DNA of 64,000 nt from Nilaparvata lugens (taxonomy: Eukaryota > Arthropoda > Insecta > Hemiptera > Delphacidae): assembly GCF_014356525.2 (NCBI RefSeq), contig NC_052515.1, positions 24,373,212 through 24,437,211 of the forward strand, read 5' to 3'. The position numbers were made by a program, and so were the translations under genes. The notes below the pieces were generated by a model that was not told where the DNA came from, did not search any database, and saw only the letters and a program-made list of their open reading frames with translations. Of the stretch, positions 21,301-31,610 are shown in pieces (position 1 is the first letter of the stretch; each line of letters begins with the position of its first letter).

Positions 21301-23007
21301 TATAATTTGTAAGTCTTGTAGTTGTTTACTTCACAAAATTTTCAGTCTTCAATTATTTTCACAATGTGGATTTATAAATTTAGTTTCAAAACCAAACATA
21401 GGAATATATTTCACATTATTATCACTAAAATAGTGAATATTCACATTTTAAAGAAATAATTTTGAAGTACCAAAAATCAAACTTAAATTTATAAGCACAG
21501 CAATAAATACTAAAGCTTCATTTTTGACATCTTGATTTTGTAATCGGGGATTTTAAAATACCAGAGACCATTTCTAAGAAATAAACTTCTAGGAAGTACT
21601 GTTGTGAAGAAATTCAGAAAGTGCCGAAAATTGTCTCTATAGCTTTCTAGGAAGAAGGAACGTCCAGTGGCGTTTCCAGGGGGGGATATGGGGATGTATC
21701 CCCCCCCCCCCCCCGGAATGGAACATGAATTTTTTTGTGGCTGGATCAGATACAAAAATTAGCATCTAATACCATATTTCCGTTACATTGTATTATGTAA
21801 GTCGAGAAATATATAAGGAATGAGAGAATAGCACTTCAATAGCATAGTAATGATGATAATAATAATGAGCTATCTTCTTATAGACAGTGATGAGTAGTGT
21901 AGTGAGTAGGGACTAGATAGCAGAGGATAGAGAAACATACAGATAGCACTTTTCACCATCTATTTTATTATAAAGGAATTTAATATAGCATATATTGCTC
22001 TAGTAGATTATAGTTTATTCAGTTTCATGCATATCCTTAAACAAAGCTCCAACAGCTTCTTCAAGAGAGTTCCACCGAAAATTTCACAGTTATGATGAAG
22101 GGGCGTAGCTTCTACCGTGGACAGGACGGACACATCCCTCTGATATTTGAAAAAAAAATGTTTTATCCCCCCCCCAAAACAATTTAAGTTTGAATACTCA
22201 AGTGCGAATCAAGTAAATTTGAAAAAATTGTTAATCAAGTTAAAACTAAGCCTATAAAGTTGGTTGAAATAGTGCTTTATTGGAGCCAAATTTTAAGCAT
22301 TCTAGCTTGTTATCAGAACAATAATGAATAGGCTTTCTACAAAATCACTTTTTTAACAATTGAATAACAAATAAAATTCTACTCCATTCCATTCTATTTG
22401 TTATTAAATCAAAAAACATAGACCTATAAAATTTTCAATTTTCGAAATAATAAGTGGCCTACCAATCAACAAAAAAACTTGAATGGAATGTTTGTTTTCA
22501 AGTGGAAATTGCGTGAAATCGCATCAAATTGAAGGTATATTTCCAACATTTTCCGCCCCCTTTGGTGGTAATACCCCCCACACCCCCCGGTGACTCCCTC
22601 AAAGTTAAGTGTTTTCTACTCCAATGTTATGATCCCCCCCCTGAATTTTTTCCCTGGGAAAATCAGTGGTATACTATAGAAGACAACAGGTCTTCTAAAC
22701 TTTCATCAAACAGGCCTTCAAGTACCTATGCTTCAAGTCTTTTGACATATTGAAGAAATATTCATCTATCAATATTCAATCAATTAGTATTACTCAATTT
22801 GCAGAAAAGTACCAAAGCCTTAAGCCCAAAATAGTTCTAATTTTTACAATATTACTGAGACTTATGAAGTTTTCCATTTCATGTATTTACAAAAAAATAA
22901 AATAAATTGTGTAATAGAACACACTGCTCTGTTAATATAGAGCAAACGAGAGACAATATTGTGTCAATACGACTTATATCAAATATTGATCCCAAAAGAG
23001 TCATGTA
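21301..23007. other. Intergenic with C-homopolymer-rich patches
   Basis: Three patches carry C runs: 21675-21714 (GGGGGGG, then a run of about 14 C), 22168-22178, and 22553-22645 (CCCCCCACACCCCCCGG). They share the context GGCGT(A/T)(G/T)C(T/C) nearby (21667 and 22106) and may be pieces of one dispersed repeat. A reverse tail of the GTTTTGGGC family lies at about 22798-22850. No gene. Confidence 0.45.
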
Positions 23008-23675
23008 TCTACAGGAATATAATTATATAGAAGCGAAATGGCACTGACTTACTGACTGACTGACTGACTCACTCACTCGCAGAACTAAAAATCTACCGGA
23101 CCAAAAACGTTCAAATTTGGTAGGTTTGATCGAGAACAAATGAACAGAAAATGTTCAAATTCAGCACAGAAGCTCAGCTAGGGTGTAAAAATGTTGTGTT
23201 TGAAGGAATTTGCAATAACGTCGAAGATACGCCAAAAATTAGCGTTTTTTTTTGCTTTTTCACAGATTTATGGAGAACAAATGAATAGAAATTGTTCAAA
23301 TTTAGTACAGAAGCTAAGCTAGGGTGTAATAATGTTGTGTTACAAAGAATTTGAAATAACGCCAAGGATACGCCCAAATTTAGCGGTTTTTTGCGTTTTC
23401 TCAGTTCTTTCATCAAGTAAAAGACGGAAAATGTTCAAATTTGGTACGGAGGTTTAGCTAGGGTCTAAAAATTTTGTGATGAGGTGACTTTAATATTAAT
23501 TTGATCAAAGATACGCTCAAAATCAGCGATTTTCCAACGTTTTTCTCAGCTTTTCTGCGTTTTCTCAGTACCGCTGATGGCGCTGATCTCATTTTTGGAC
23601 GATCCAGTCGGGAGTCCAGGGGGCGGAGCCCCCTGGCTAGATGGATATGGCGAGCGAAGCGAGCATGACTGCTAG
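23008..23675 (+). mobile_element. Non-autonomous Helitron, copy B
   Basis: A 668-bp element between A (23007) and T (23676), starting TCTACAGGAATATAATTATA and ending CTAG. It shares with copy A GCGAAATGGCACTGACT, ATCTACCGGACCAAAAACGT at the 5' side and, at the 3' side, GACGATCCAGTCGG, the CCAGGGGGCGGAGCCCCCTGG hairpin (written here with its loop) and GGATATGGCGAGCGAAGCGA. The interior is different: three ~140-bp units anchored on ATGTTCAAAT or TTGTTCAAAT (23152, 23293, 23432). An 80-codon minus-strand frame over these units is a repeat artefact. No RepHel protein. Confidence 0.88.
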
Positions 23676-25309
23676 TTACTTTTATAAAAAATAAAATTTA
23701 TTATTTGGAGGAAACATTGTGATTATTCGATTGTTTTTGTGTCCTCCCGAATTTTTTAATTAAATTTTCTAATAGTTATATTTTAAAAATATATACTTTT
23801 TTATCAATCCAAACATTTATTAACATGATTCTCGTTTATCATTTTTATCAGGTACTTCACAACAATTGAAGCCATACGAATATAATTATTTTCTTCATTT
23901 ATTCATATTTTGCGAGCTCTTAAGAATAAAATATTAAATTTATTGTTGCAAAAATGTAATCCTTGATAATGATTTTAACATTTTTGAAAAGAAATCACAA
24001 ATATTAGTAGCTCTTTTATAATGTATAATGTGATATTCTATTATGAGTCGAATTAGCATTGCTTTATAACTCGTATATTGTATTGTGTTTCATTGAGATT
24101 ATCTCATAAATATGTTGGAAATAGGAAACATTTTTCAGAAATTCACTTTCTTCCGGCTATAGTGAGTAAAGAAACACTACAGTTTATAATATTTATAGTC
24201 ACTGTACTTCTGGCTGCAAACTCCTGCTACCTATCGTGCAAAATACGAACTATCTACGCTTGTATCAGAGAGTGTTCCTTTCACAGGATTTCATAATGGA
24301 GAAGCATAGTACACAAGTAACGTAGGCTGAAAACTTTGCTCGTTTAAACTTGTGTATACTACTTAGAATAGACACCGTACATTACTTTATCAGTATCTGT
24401 TGGTTTTTGTGTCTGGTGTGTTGATGTGGCACAGTTCAACCCTAAATTTCTGCATAGGCAATATTGGTGATGGTATAAACCTAATAGTAAATATTAACCA
24501 AATTGTGAATAGTATAAGTCTAAATATTTAGGTGGATTCAAAGTCACTGGGAGATAATTTCACCGCTCATAGACGTCATTCCTCTAACGTATCTACTTCG
24601 CCCTTCCAACGGGAAAACTGATTGCAAGGCCCATGGCATCAATCTTATCTGTGAGATTAGACAACTCTATGAGAGCTCAAACACTCTACATCTTTTTGGG
24701 CATATTCTAGCATTGTATAGGCTAAACATACCCTTCGTTGAATAATTTTGAAATTCCTCAATCCATTCAGATGAGCCCTAATTTACAGGCCAAATCATAC
24801 TGTAACAGTTTTGTTTAGAATAGTTTCAGATAAAATAGGTTCTCCAACCTCAAATCTACAATTCTCTACTGAATCTAAAATTTTTCACTAAACTGTAGCC
24901 TATTTCAATTTATGAAAAATTTCCTAACGCATCTTCAGCTTCAACCCAATGGAGATAGTCACGGGGATGTTTCTTACATCGAATGAGGTCATGACGGTTA
25001 TTCCTATAAGGTCATAGGTTATGAAAATCATGTGGGTTGGAATCGCAGAGTAAATTACATCTCCACTCCACCCTTTCCATTGTCGGCTATGAACTGTTAT
25101 TCAATTATTATGACATCTGAATCACAACTAGATTAATCACTCTTGATCATAGATGTGAACATAATAGATAATAAGTAAGATAATTAAGTGATGCAGTTCC
25201 AGTCTTGTGAGTTCTTATTAAATTCTTGTAGGTCTTTGAAGCAAGTATTCGAATCAATGGAGAAAATCAAAATCAAGAAAATGCTTACCAGAAAATCATA
25301 ATTATTATT
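23676..25309. other. Intergenic, nothing recognised
   Basis: AT-rich, with scattered short frames lacking recognisable motifs. 24540-25080 is slightly less AT-rich and free of repeats seen elsewhere in the window. Confidence 0.45.
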
Positions 25310-25426
25310 AAACGAAAATCACAATTGAATGCTGTAAATCACCCTGAAGGCTTCTGCTATATTTGTAGTAGAAGTCTTCGGGGTGATTTATAGCATTTAA
25401 TTGCGATTTTCGTTTAATAATAATTA
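25310..25426. mobile_element. AATTATTATTAAACG foldback MITE, copy 1
   Basis: Arms of about 53 bp: AATTATTATTAAACGAAAAT, GCTGTAAATCACCC and GAAGGCTTCTGCT on the left, the inverse on the right (GTAGAAGTCTTCGGGGTGAT, then TTTCGTTTAATAATAATT). The loop is about 8-10 nt. A second copy with a longer loop is at 41612. Confidence 0.85.
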
Positions 25427-25633
25427 TTCATTAATTGGCATTTGAACAAATGCAACTTCCAATTCATTACCATCTGTAAAATCATAATTATTTCATTTAG
25501 TTATTATCACACTGAAGATCTGGAATATTTTAGGTTTAATAGTATAGATAGTTGGTAATGTGGCTTTTTATGATTTCAACTTCATTAAAAATAAACATTA
25601 TTTCCTCCAATCCACTCCTATTATTATCATCTA

Positions 25634-25996
25634 TAGTGACGTCCACGTTATAATGGCAGTGTTTGATCAGCAATGGTATTGCTATCCTTGTCTATCATCC
25701 AACAAAGCGGATAGCGCTATCTCTTTCTCGCTTTGATCTGTTGCTAGATAGTCTTTTAACAATGTAGAATTAGCAATTGATTAACAAAATATTTCATCAT
25801 AATTATGAAATTATTCAAAAATATAATTTCCTGTTAAATAAAATATAACAGATTATTTCAAACGAGAATGAACAGTTAATATTACATCAATAAACTTGTA
25901 TCAGCTACCGTCTATAGAAGACATTGACAAGACAGAGGCAACGGCAACGTTGATCTCCTATCTTTCTCCACTGCCATTATAACGTGGACCTCACTA
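25634..25996. mobile_element. TA-flanked MITE, TAGTGAGGTCCACG family, copy 1
   Basis: A 363-bp element with inverted ends TAGTGACGTCCACGTTATAA (left) and the inverse TTATAACGTGGACCTCACTA (right), flanked by TA at 25632-25633 and 25997-25998. Terminal homology continues through TGGCAGTG/CACTGCCA. The TA duplication and simple ends suggest a Tc1/mariner-type MITE. No coding region. It supplies the uninterrupted reference for the copy at 27099. Confidence 0.8.
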
Positions 25997-26002
25997 TAAA
26001 TA

Positions 26003-26644
26003 TCCTATACTATTAAACGAGAAATTTATGTTTATATGTTTAGATGTTTGGATGTTTATATGTGTATGTTTGCATTTCACCGGATCTCGAAAACGGCTCT
26101 AACGATTCTCACGAAATTCAGAACATAGTAGGTTTATAATATAAAAATTCGATTGCACTAGGTCTCATCCCTGGGAAAACTCGCTGAAGGACATTAAAAG
26201 GATAATTATTATTCATCCTTGGAAAAACAGCTGATAATAATATTATTTCGTCGTCTGTTAATGATGGAAGTGAGTGAGCAAGTCATGTGTGTGGGACCGT
26301 GTCAAAATTATGACTCAGCTGTTGAACTTTTGTAGTCATTCAATCAGGTACTTAGTGCCGGTTGCAAAAAAGCCTGGTTATTTTCAATCCTGATTAATTC
26401 CAGTTGACCCATCTTTTTGAAATGGTCTTCTCTGATTTGCTTCACGTGAAATCAATCAGGATTAAAATTTAACCGGCTTTTGTGCAACCGGGCTTTTGTT
26501 AGTGAAATTTTTGCATTCCTCTGGGAATTAATCTCAATTTACTGTGATTAGATAGAACATTTCAGTAATGTTATTATAATTTCTTCTTTCGTAATAAATT
26601 TTTTTATTCTTTTGTACTCCAGAGCGAAGCTCGGTCCCCGATAT
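26003..26644 (+). mobile_element. Helitron-like TCCTATACTAT element, copy I
   Basis: It starts TCCTATACTATTAAACGAG after an A and ends AGCGAAGCTCGGTCCCCGAT (with AT) before T. It contains TTTCACCGGATCTCGAAAAC and GGTCTCATCCCTGGGAAAAC. The TC start, A^T insertion and lack of duplication recall Helitrons, but the end is not CTRR, so it may be a Helentron-type relative or another class. Carries a GTGCCGGTTGCAC MITE at 26354-26494. Confidence 0.65.
26354..26494. mobile_element. GTGCCGGTTGCAC MITE, copy 3 (nested)
   Basis: Left AGTGCCGGTTGCAAAAAAGC, right CGGCTTTTGTGCAACCGGGC, inserted inside the Helitron-like element after CAATCAGGTACTT. The copy at 28930 sits at the same internal position of the inverted sister element. 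Confidence 0.85.
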
Positions 26645-27098
26645 TTGGTTACCGCAAAACCGCAACAAATCTCTAATATTATTCAACATCAGCCATTCTA
26701 TCAATAATATTAGTGACCCTATTATCATTACCTAATAATGATTATTCGAAAGCTTCGTGTATGATATATTATTATCAATATTTTTCCAGTAATCTTCATT
26801 TATTCATCACAGCACTACATGAAAGTTATTATCAAAATATTTCAGCAATCGATGATATACTCAAACTTTATTCAAATCCCCGATTCCCAAATCCCGAATT
26901 TCCGAATCATTCTTATTTCATGACCTGATTTAATCCTCTTAATAATCGAATTGCAATGAGCTGGGGAGATGCATAATCGCATATGACTATGCTCAACCAG
27001 AATATCACCTGAATTAATATTAACTGTCGGTTAATATCCTGTGGAGTTTGATACGGTTACGAATAGTGTTTTCTCACTTCAAAATGTCAGCAATCCTA
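26645..27098. other. Intergenic, nothing recognised
   Basis: AT-rich, no gene or repeat apparent. Confidence 0.45.
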
Positions 27099-28165
27099 TA
27101 GTGAGGTGCACGTTATAATGGCAGTGGAGAAAGATACCACAACGTTGCCGAACTTCGGTCTTGTCAATGCCTTCTATAGACGGAAGCTGATACACGTTTA
27201 TCCTATACTATGAAACGAGCAATTTTTGTTTAAATGTTTAGATGTTTGGATGTTTAGATGTTTGTATTTCACCGGATCTCGAAAACGGCTCTAACGATTC
27301 TCACGAAATTCAGAACATAGTGGGTTTAAAATATAAAGATTCGATTGCACTAGGTCTCATCCCTGGAAAAACTCTCTGAAGGACATTAAAAGGATAATTC
27401 ATCCTTGGAAGAACAGATTTCGTTGTCAGTCGATAACAGAAGATGCGTGTGCCTGTGTGGGAGATCAGCTGTGTAGTAATCATTCAAACAGCTTACCGTA
27501 TCTCGCGAGAAATATTATCTAGAAATTTTAATAGACTCTTCCAAATAATCTGATTTGTTGACATGACATGGTTTATCACTCTAAATTGGAGTATAATATT
27601 CAAAGTTGATCATTATTTTACAGTTTTAAGTGATTAGTGAGTGTTATTTTGTTATTCAATTTGGTTTGTAAACAATCTAAGTTAGAACTTTCCTGTTTTA
27701 TAAATATTTTGACTGAAAATTGGACCTGAATTCAAGGGTATGAGACATAACCTACTTTTTGGACCATTTATAGTGTATAAATCAAAATTTGGAGAAGAAA
27801 CAGTTTTGGGTTGTGCCTGTTTGTCCTCCCCCAATCATTTTGAAGAATATTGTGCTCTGTTTATCAATAAATAAATAACAAGCGAAGCTCGGTGCCCCGA
27901 TATTCAATGTAATATTAACTGTTTATTCTCGTTTAAAATAATCAATTATATTTTATTAAGCAAGAAATTATATTTTTCAACAATCTCATAATTAATTTTC
28001 ATAATTAAGATAAAATATTATGTTAATAAATTATTAATTCTACATTGTTGAAAGATGATCTTGCAACAGATCAAAGCGAGAAAGAGATTCGCTTTGTTGA
28101 ATGATAGACAAGGATAGCAATACCATTGCTAATCCAACACTGCCATTATAACGTGGACCTCACTG
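27099..28165. mobile_element. TA-flanked MITE copy 2, split by a nested insertion
   Basis: The left part (27099-27200) begins TAGTGAGGTGCACGTTATAA and the right part (27904-28165) ends TATAACGTGGACCTCACTG. TA occurs at 27097-27098 and 28166-28167. Joined in order, the two parts match the reverse complement of copy 1 (25634-25996) over its length. The intervening ~703 bp is the Helitron-like copy II. Confidence 0.82.
27201..27903 (+). mobile_element. Helitron-like TCCTATACTAT element, copy II (nested)
   Basis: It starts TCCTATACTATGAAACGAGC and ends AGCGAAGCTCGGTGCCCCGA (with TAT). The first ~220 bp match copy I, with TTTCACCGGATCTCGAAAAC present, but the interior then differs and includes a GTTTTGGG..CCTGTTTGTCC retroelement tail with (AAAT)n at 27722-27880. 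It lies in the TA-flanked MITE between GTTTA and TCAATG, with no duplicated target bases. Confidence 0.75.
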
Positions 28166-28224
28166 TAATAGATAACATCTATACTATTTTAATCCAACCA
28201 ATGCTGAAAAATTAAATTATTTAC

Positions 28225-28415
28225 TCAACTCTTAACTGTCAGTACTCACTTAATCTTTAACTGTCAGCATTCTCTATATAAAGCAATCAATGTTTCTCAT
28301 TCATTCAATGCTGACAGTTAAGAGTATTCACTTCGAACTGACAGTATTCCTCATGAAATAACATCGATGTTTCCCATTCATTCAACACTGTCAGTTTGGA
28401 GTGAATGTGTCTACA
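28225..28415. repeat. CTGTCAG/CTGACAG hairpin modules
   Basis: AACTGTCAGTACTCACTTAA, AACTGTCAGCATTCTC, CAATGCTGACAGTTAAGAGT, CTGACAGTATTCCTCATG and AACACTGTCAGTTTGGAGT occur within 180 bp in alternating orientation. The pair at 28258-28325 can form a stem (CTGTCAGCATT with AATGCTGACAG). Confidence 0.6.
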
Positions 28416-28466
28416 GATCGGTGCTATCTTTTCACCTATGCAACCTTTAACCTTTCATCCCACATG

Positions 28467-28483
28467 TGACCTCTGGGTGACCT
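28467..28483. promoter_or_regulatory. Possible DR5 nuclear-receptor half-site pair
   Basis: TGACCT (28467-28472) and TGACCT (28478-28483) are separated by 5 bp, an inverse AGGTCA direct repeat. It lies in a short unique, less AT-rich patch. No adjacent gene is identified, so a regulatory role is speculative. Confidence 0.2.
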
Positions 28484-28770
28484 CTGGCTGAGCCCTGTTA
28501 GTTACACGCTTGACAAATTCATCAGCCGATAGGTGCTATCAGTTTGAGTGGACTCTATCAATAATCAAGAGCCAACAATGATGATTGTTATTGATGAAGT
28601 GGGATTTCATTGATGAATATGGATGGATTAGTCACGGTGAATCAGTGAGGAATAGTGAATTAGATCGCGGAGGACCTATATTGAAATTATAGTGAAATAT
28701 TGATAATAGTGATTATTCAAAAGTTGAAAATACTGAAATGACTTCACTTATATGGGCAACTTTATTCAAA

Positions 28771-29408
28771 ATATCGGGGATCGAGCTTCGCTCTGGAGTA
28801 CAAAAGCATAAAAAATTCATTACGAAAGAAGAAATTATAATAACATTCATAGTTTATACAGAAATGTTCTATCCAATCACAGTAAATTGAGATTAATTCC
28901 CAGAGGAATGCAAAAATTTCCCTCACAAAGGCCCGGTTCAACGAAAGCCGGTTAAATTTTAATCCTGATTAATTCCACGTGAACCGAATCAGAGAAGATC
29001 ATTTCAAAAAGATGGATCTACTGGAATTAATCAGGATTGAAAATAACCCGGCTTTTTTGCTACCGGCACTAAATACCTGATTGAATGATTACAAAAGTTC
29101 AACAGCTGAGTCATAATTTTGACACAGTCCCACACACATGAACTCGCTCACTCACTTCCATCATCAACAGACGACGAAATAATTATTTTCAGCTGTTCTT
29201 CCAAGAATGAATAATAATTATCCTTTAAATGTCCTTCAACGAGTTTTCTCAGGGATGAGACCTAGTGCAATCGAATCGTTATATTATAAACCTACTATGT
29301 TCTGAATTTTGTGAGAATCGTTAGAGCCGTTTTCGAGATCCGGTGAAATACAAGCATATAAACATCTAAACATTTATAAACAGAAGTTGCTCGTTTTATA
29401 GTATAGGA
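28771..29408 (-). mobile_element. Helitron-like TCCTATACTAT element, copy III
   Basis: Reverse complement of copy I end to end: begins ATATCGGGGATCGAGCTTCG and ends ATAGTATAGGA at 29408. Both copies contain the same nested MITE at the same place. With copy I it makes a ~640-bp inverted repeat separated by ~2.1 kb. Confidence 0.75.
28930..29070. mobile_element. GTGCCGGTTGCAC MITE, copy 4 (nested)
   Basis: Left GGCCCGGTTCAACGAAAGCC, right TTGCTACCGGCACT, inside copy III at the position equivalent to 26354 in copy I. Confidence 0.85.
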
Positions 29409-29515
29409 TTAATAAAAACGATATAAAACTTGAAGTACCCTTTTATAAAAACATTTAAAGTTTTAATAAAAGGGTGCTACAAGTTTTATATTGTTTTTAT
29501 TAATTTGATAATACT
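29408..29515. mobile_element. Foldback MITE, AGTACCC family, copy c (short centre)
   Basis: ATTAATAAAAACGATATAAA, CTTGAAGTACCCTTTT, a short AT-rich centre, then AAAAGGGTGCTACAAG and TATTGTTTTTATTAATTT. It abuts the end of copy III of the Helitron-like element. Confidence 0.8.
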
Positions 29516-29801
29516 AGTAATTGAGGAAATTTTAGTGGTCAGTAGTGTGGGGTCTGTCAATTTGCAATGAAGAAAGATAAAAGAATCATTATATAAAATC
29601 TTATTTGTCTGTGCTATTTGTGAGTGATTCCTTGCTAACACTCAAATCTAAAAAATCACAATCCTCAGAGAACACAACCCAATCGAAAAACTGGAATTGT
29701 AGTTATTAAATTTGTAACTGACTTTCTACACTCTCATCATTACATGCTTTATTAATCTGATCTGAAAACTCTCAGAAATTCAGATTTGACGTATGATTCC
29801 A

Positions 29802-30704
29802 CAAAATGCGCCAGAGAAACTTATTTATTTGAAAAACATCCTGTACGTTGAATTGACCGTGTGGAGGGTCAGGAGGGGGCGCATCTGGTGGGGGAAGTTC
29901 TCAAATTTATCCTCCCTCAAGTAAATTGGCCATCATTCTCTGGCCCAGAAAGCAGCGGGCCTTCGCAGTTGAGAGTTTCTTTTCTAATGGTCGATCACCT
30001 TCCGCGCTCGATTTGAAATTCCTCCTCACAGACTCGTTCCTGGCCATAATTCGATTCTGTCGTAGGTTAACTAATTTCAGGAGTGTGGAAGTATCGCTGA
30101 ACCCAGAAATAGACTTCAACAAACCATCAGAACTCCAGAAAATATCAACAGTTTAGGCAGTCAGTTGTGCGTTCTCCAAGGCGTTCGGCTCGCAAACACG
30201 CAGCTGTTATAGCAATTTCTGACTCCACTGTTCGACGAATTTTCCATGAAGACCTTCAACTTCATCCCTATAAATTGGCTGTTGTGCAAGAATCGACTGA
30301 ATGCGATTTTTTTGCCCGTCAAAATGCATGTGATATGCTGATTGACATCATGCCTGAAGACGCGGTCATTTTTCTAGTGACAAGGCTCATTTCCGCATGC
30401 GATTGTTCAGTGGGTTATTTGGAATCTCTGTTTTATGTCGATCGACCACGGACCATAGCACACCTCAAGAACAACATTCGCGACGCCATTCCCAACATAC
30501 CGATTGATATTCTGCAACGAAATTTCAAAAATCGACCTCATCAGCGTATGCACAATGGAGGTCGCCATTGATTTGATCTCATTTTCAAGACTGCATGGAA
30601 AAAAATTGAGATATTGTATTCTCATAAAAAAGATTAAAACAATATCTGAAGTACTTTTGTTTTTATTGACCTTTCAAATAAGTAAGTTTCTCTGGCGCAC
30701 TTTG
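29802..30704 (+). mobile_element. Internally deleted mariner-like transposon
   Basis: A ~903-bp element with ~30-bp inverted ends: CAAAATGCGCCAGAGAAACT (left) and AGTTTCTCTGGCGCACTTTG (right). TA follows the right end (30705-30706); the left target reads CA, presumably mutated. The interior encodes both ends of a mariner-family transposase with the catalytic middle deleted. The ends are well preserved, so it could still be mobilised in trans. Confidence 0.85.
29926..30571 (+). pseudogene. Mariner transposase, frameshifted and internally deleted
   Basis: The N-terminal part (29926-30128) reads QRAFAVESFFSNGRSPSA and LTDSFLA, a mariner helix-turn-helix region. The frame changes at about 30129 (RTPENI) and again at about 30146, entering QFRQSVVRSPRRSARKHAAV and STVRRIFHEDLQLHPYK, typical of the second DNA-binding segment and linker. 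After PEDAVIF the usual DEAHF-type catalytic segment is missing, and the frame jumps to a C-terminal motif YVDRPRTIAHLKNNIR and ILQRNF ending in GRH. The DDD/DDE triad is absent. Both frame changes are equivalent to a single lost base. Confidence 0.85.
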
Positions 30705-30706
30705 TA

Positions 30707-31200
30707 TTACAAATTCAATTTCAATTAATTTTTGATCAATGTATTGATAGAATTTAACTTTGATTTATTGATTAATCCACTTACTTGAGAAAATTTACTA
30801 CCTTGAGAATAATTCTCTAAATAATCATCATTCATTCATGATAGCATGAAGTTAATTCAAATTCACAGTAAAATGTCCAGTAGGTTTCTTGGTTAGACTA
30901 TTAGAGAAGAATCTCAGGTTTCTATCTCAGCTAAAAGAAATATTTTCCTGTCAATTATGAAATGGAATAAGGTCATATTCCCAGAGATTCCTGGAACTTA
31001 ATACTTTTGGAAAAACTCACAAAAACTTACCTTGTGATTAAGTGGTTATTTATTTTTAACCATCAATCTTTAATAGATCCAGACGTTGATTATTCCAGAC
31101 TTCTCAATTCAACAATTTTCAGTATATTATTCAACTGGTGGTGGTACGCCCTTTCTTCCCTGATAATTCTACTGGAAGGGGAGTATTCAAAACTCGCGCC
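30707..31200. other. Intergenic, nothing recognised
   Basis: AT-rich, no convincing gene or repeat. Confidence 0.45.
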
Positions 31201-31561
31201 CACCCCGGTATAGTTCCGGAAAACGCCACCAGAGTGCTCCTGTGCTGAGTTTCCTTCCCGTAACCATGTCTTGACAGGACACGTTCCCTTTGCTTTAGTA
31301 TCGAGCAGGCAACTGAACAGTGAACATCACAGCCTGCAAATTTATTTGCTAACGGTTATCGCGAGTGAATTATCTGTGATTTTGAGTGATTCAAGCTGTT
31401 ATCGTGAGTAATCGTGTGGTAGGAGAGTGTATCAGTTATCCGATTCGATATTTCGTGAGTCAGTTATCGGTTTTGTGAATAAAACTCCCTGTCTGGCGTG
31501 AAGGTCCCCCCAGTGCAGGTTATTGATAAGCTGCAGATTTCATTCAGTAAATTCTCCAACG
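31201..31561 (+). promoter_or_regulatory. Candidate 5' UTR / promoter-proximal region
   Basis: A single-copy stretch with more G+C than its surroundings (for example GGAAAACGCCACCAGAGTGC and TCTGGCGTGAAGGTCCCCCC), just before a short open frame ending at a strong splice donor. No TATA box is obvious. An initiator-like TTCAGT occurs at 31542. A retroelement 5' UTR is an alternative. Confidence 0.3.
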
Positions 31562-31610
31562 ATGGGAAAGCTAAAAAAAGTAGATTCTACAACTGATGAC
31601 ATTATCTTAG
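31562..31610 (+). CDS. Candidate first coding exon of an unidentified gene
   Basis: ATG at 31562 in the context CAACGATGG opens a frame MGKLKKVDSTTDDIILG that reaches a good donor (TTAG/GTACGT at 31611). Without splicing a stop follows two codons later. A strong acceptor (CTTTTCTTTTCACAG) ends at 33135. Joining the two gives six further codons and a TAG at 33156-33158, so the predicted peptide would be only 23 residues. That suggests a different acceptor outside the window, a short upstream ORF, or a non-coding transcript. The sequence is not repeated elsewhere in the window. Function unknown. Confidence 0.3.

Noticed and set aside
21690..21715. C homopolymer as a structural feature
   Set aside because: Homopolymer length is unreliable in assemblies; it probably belongs to a dispersed repeat and was not called on its own.
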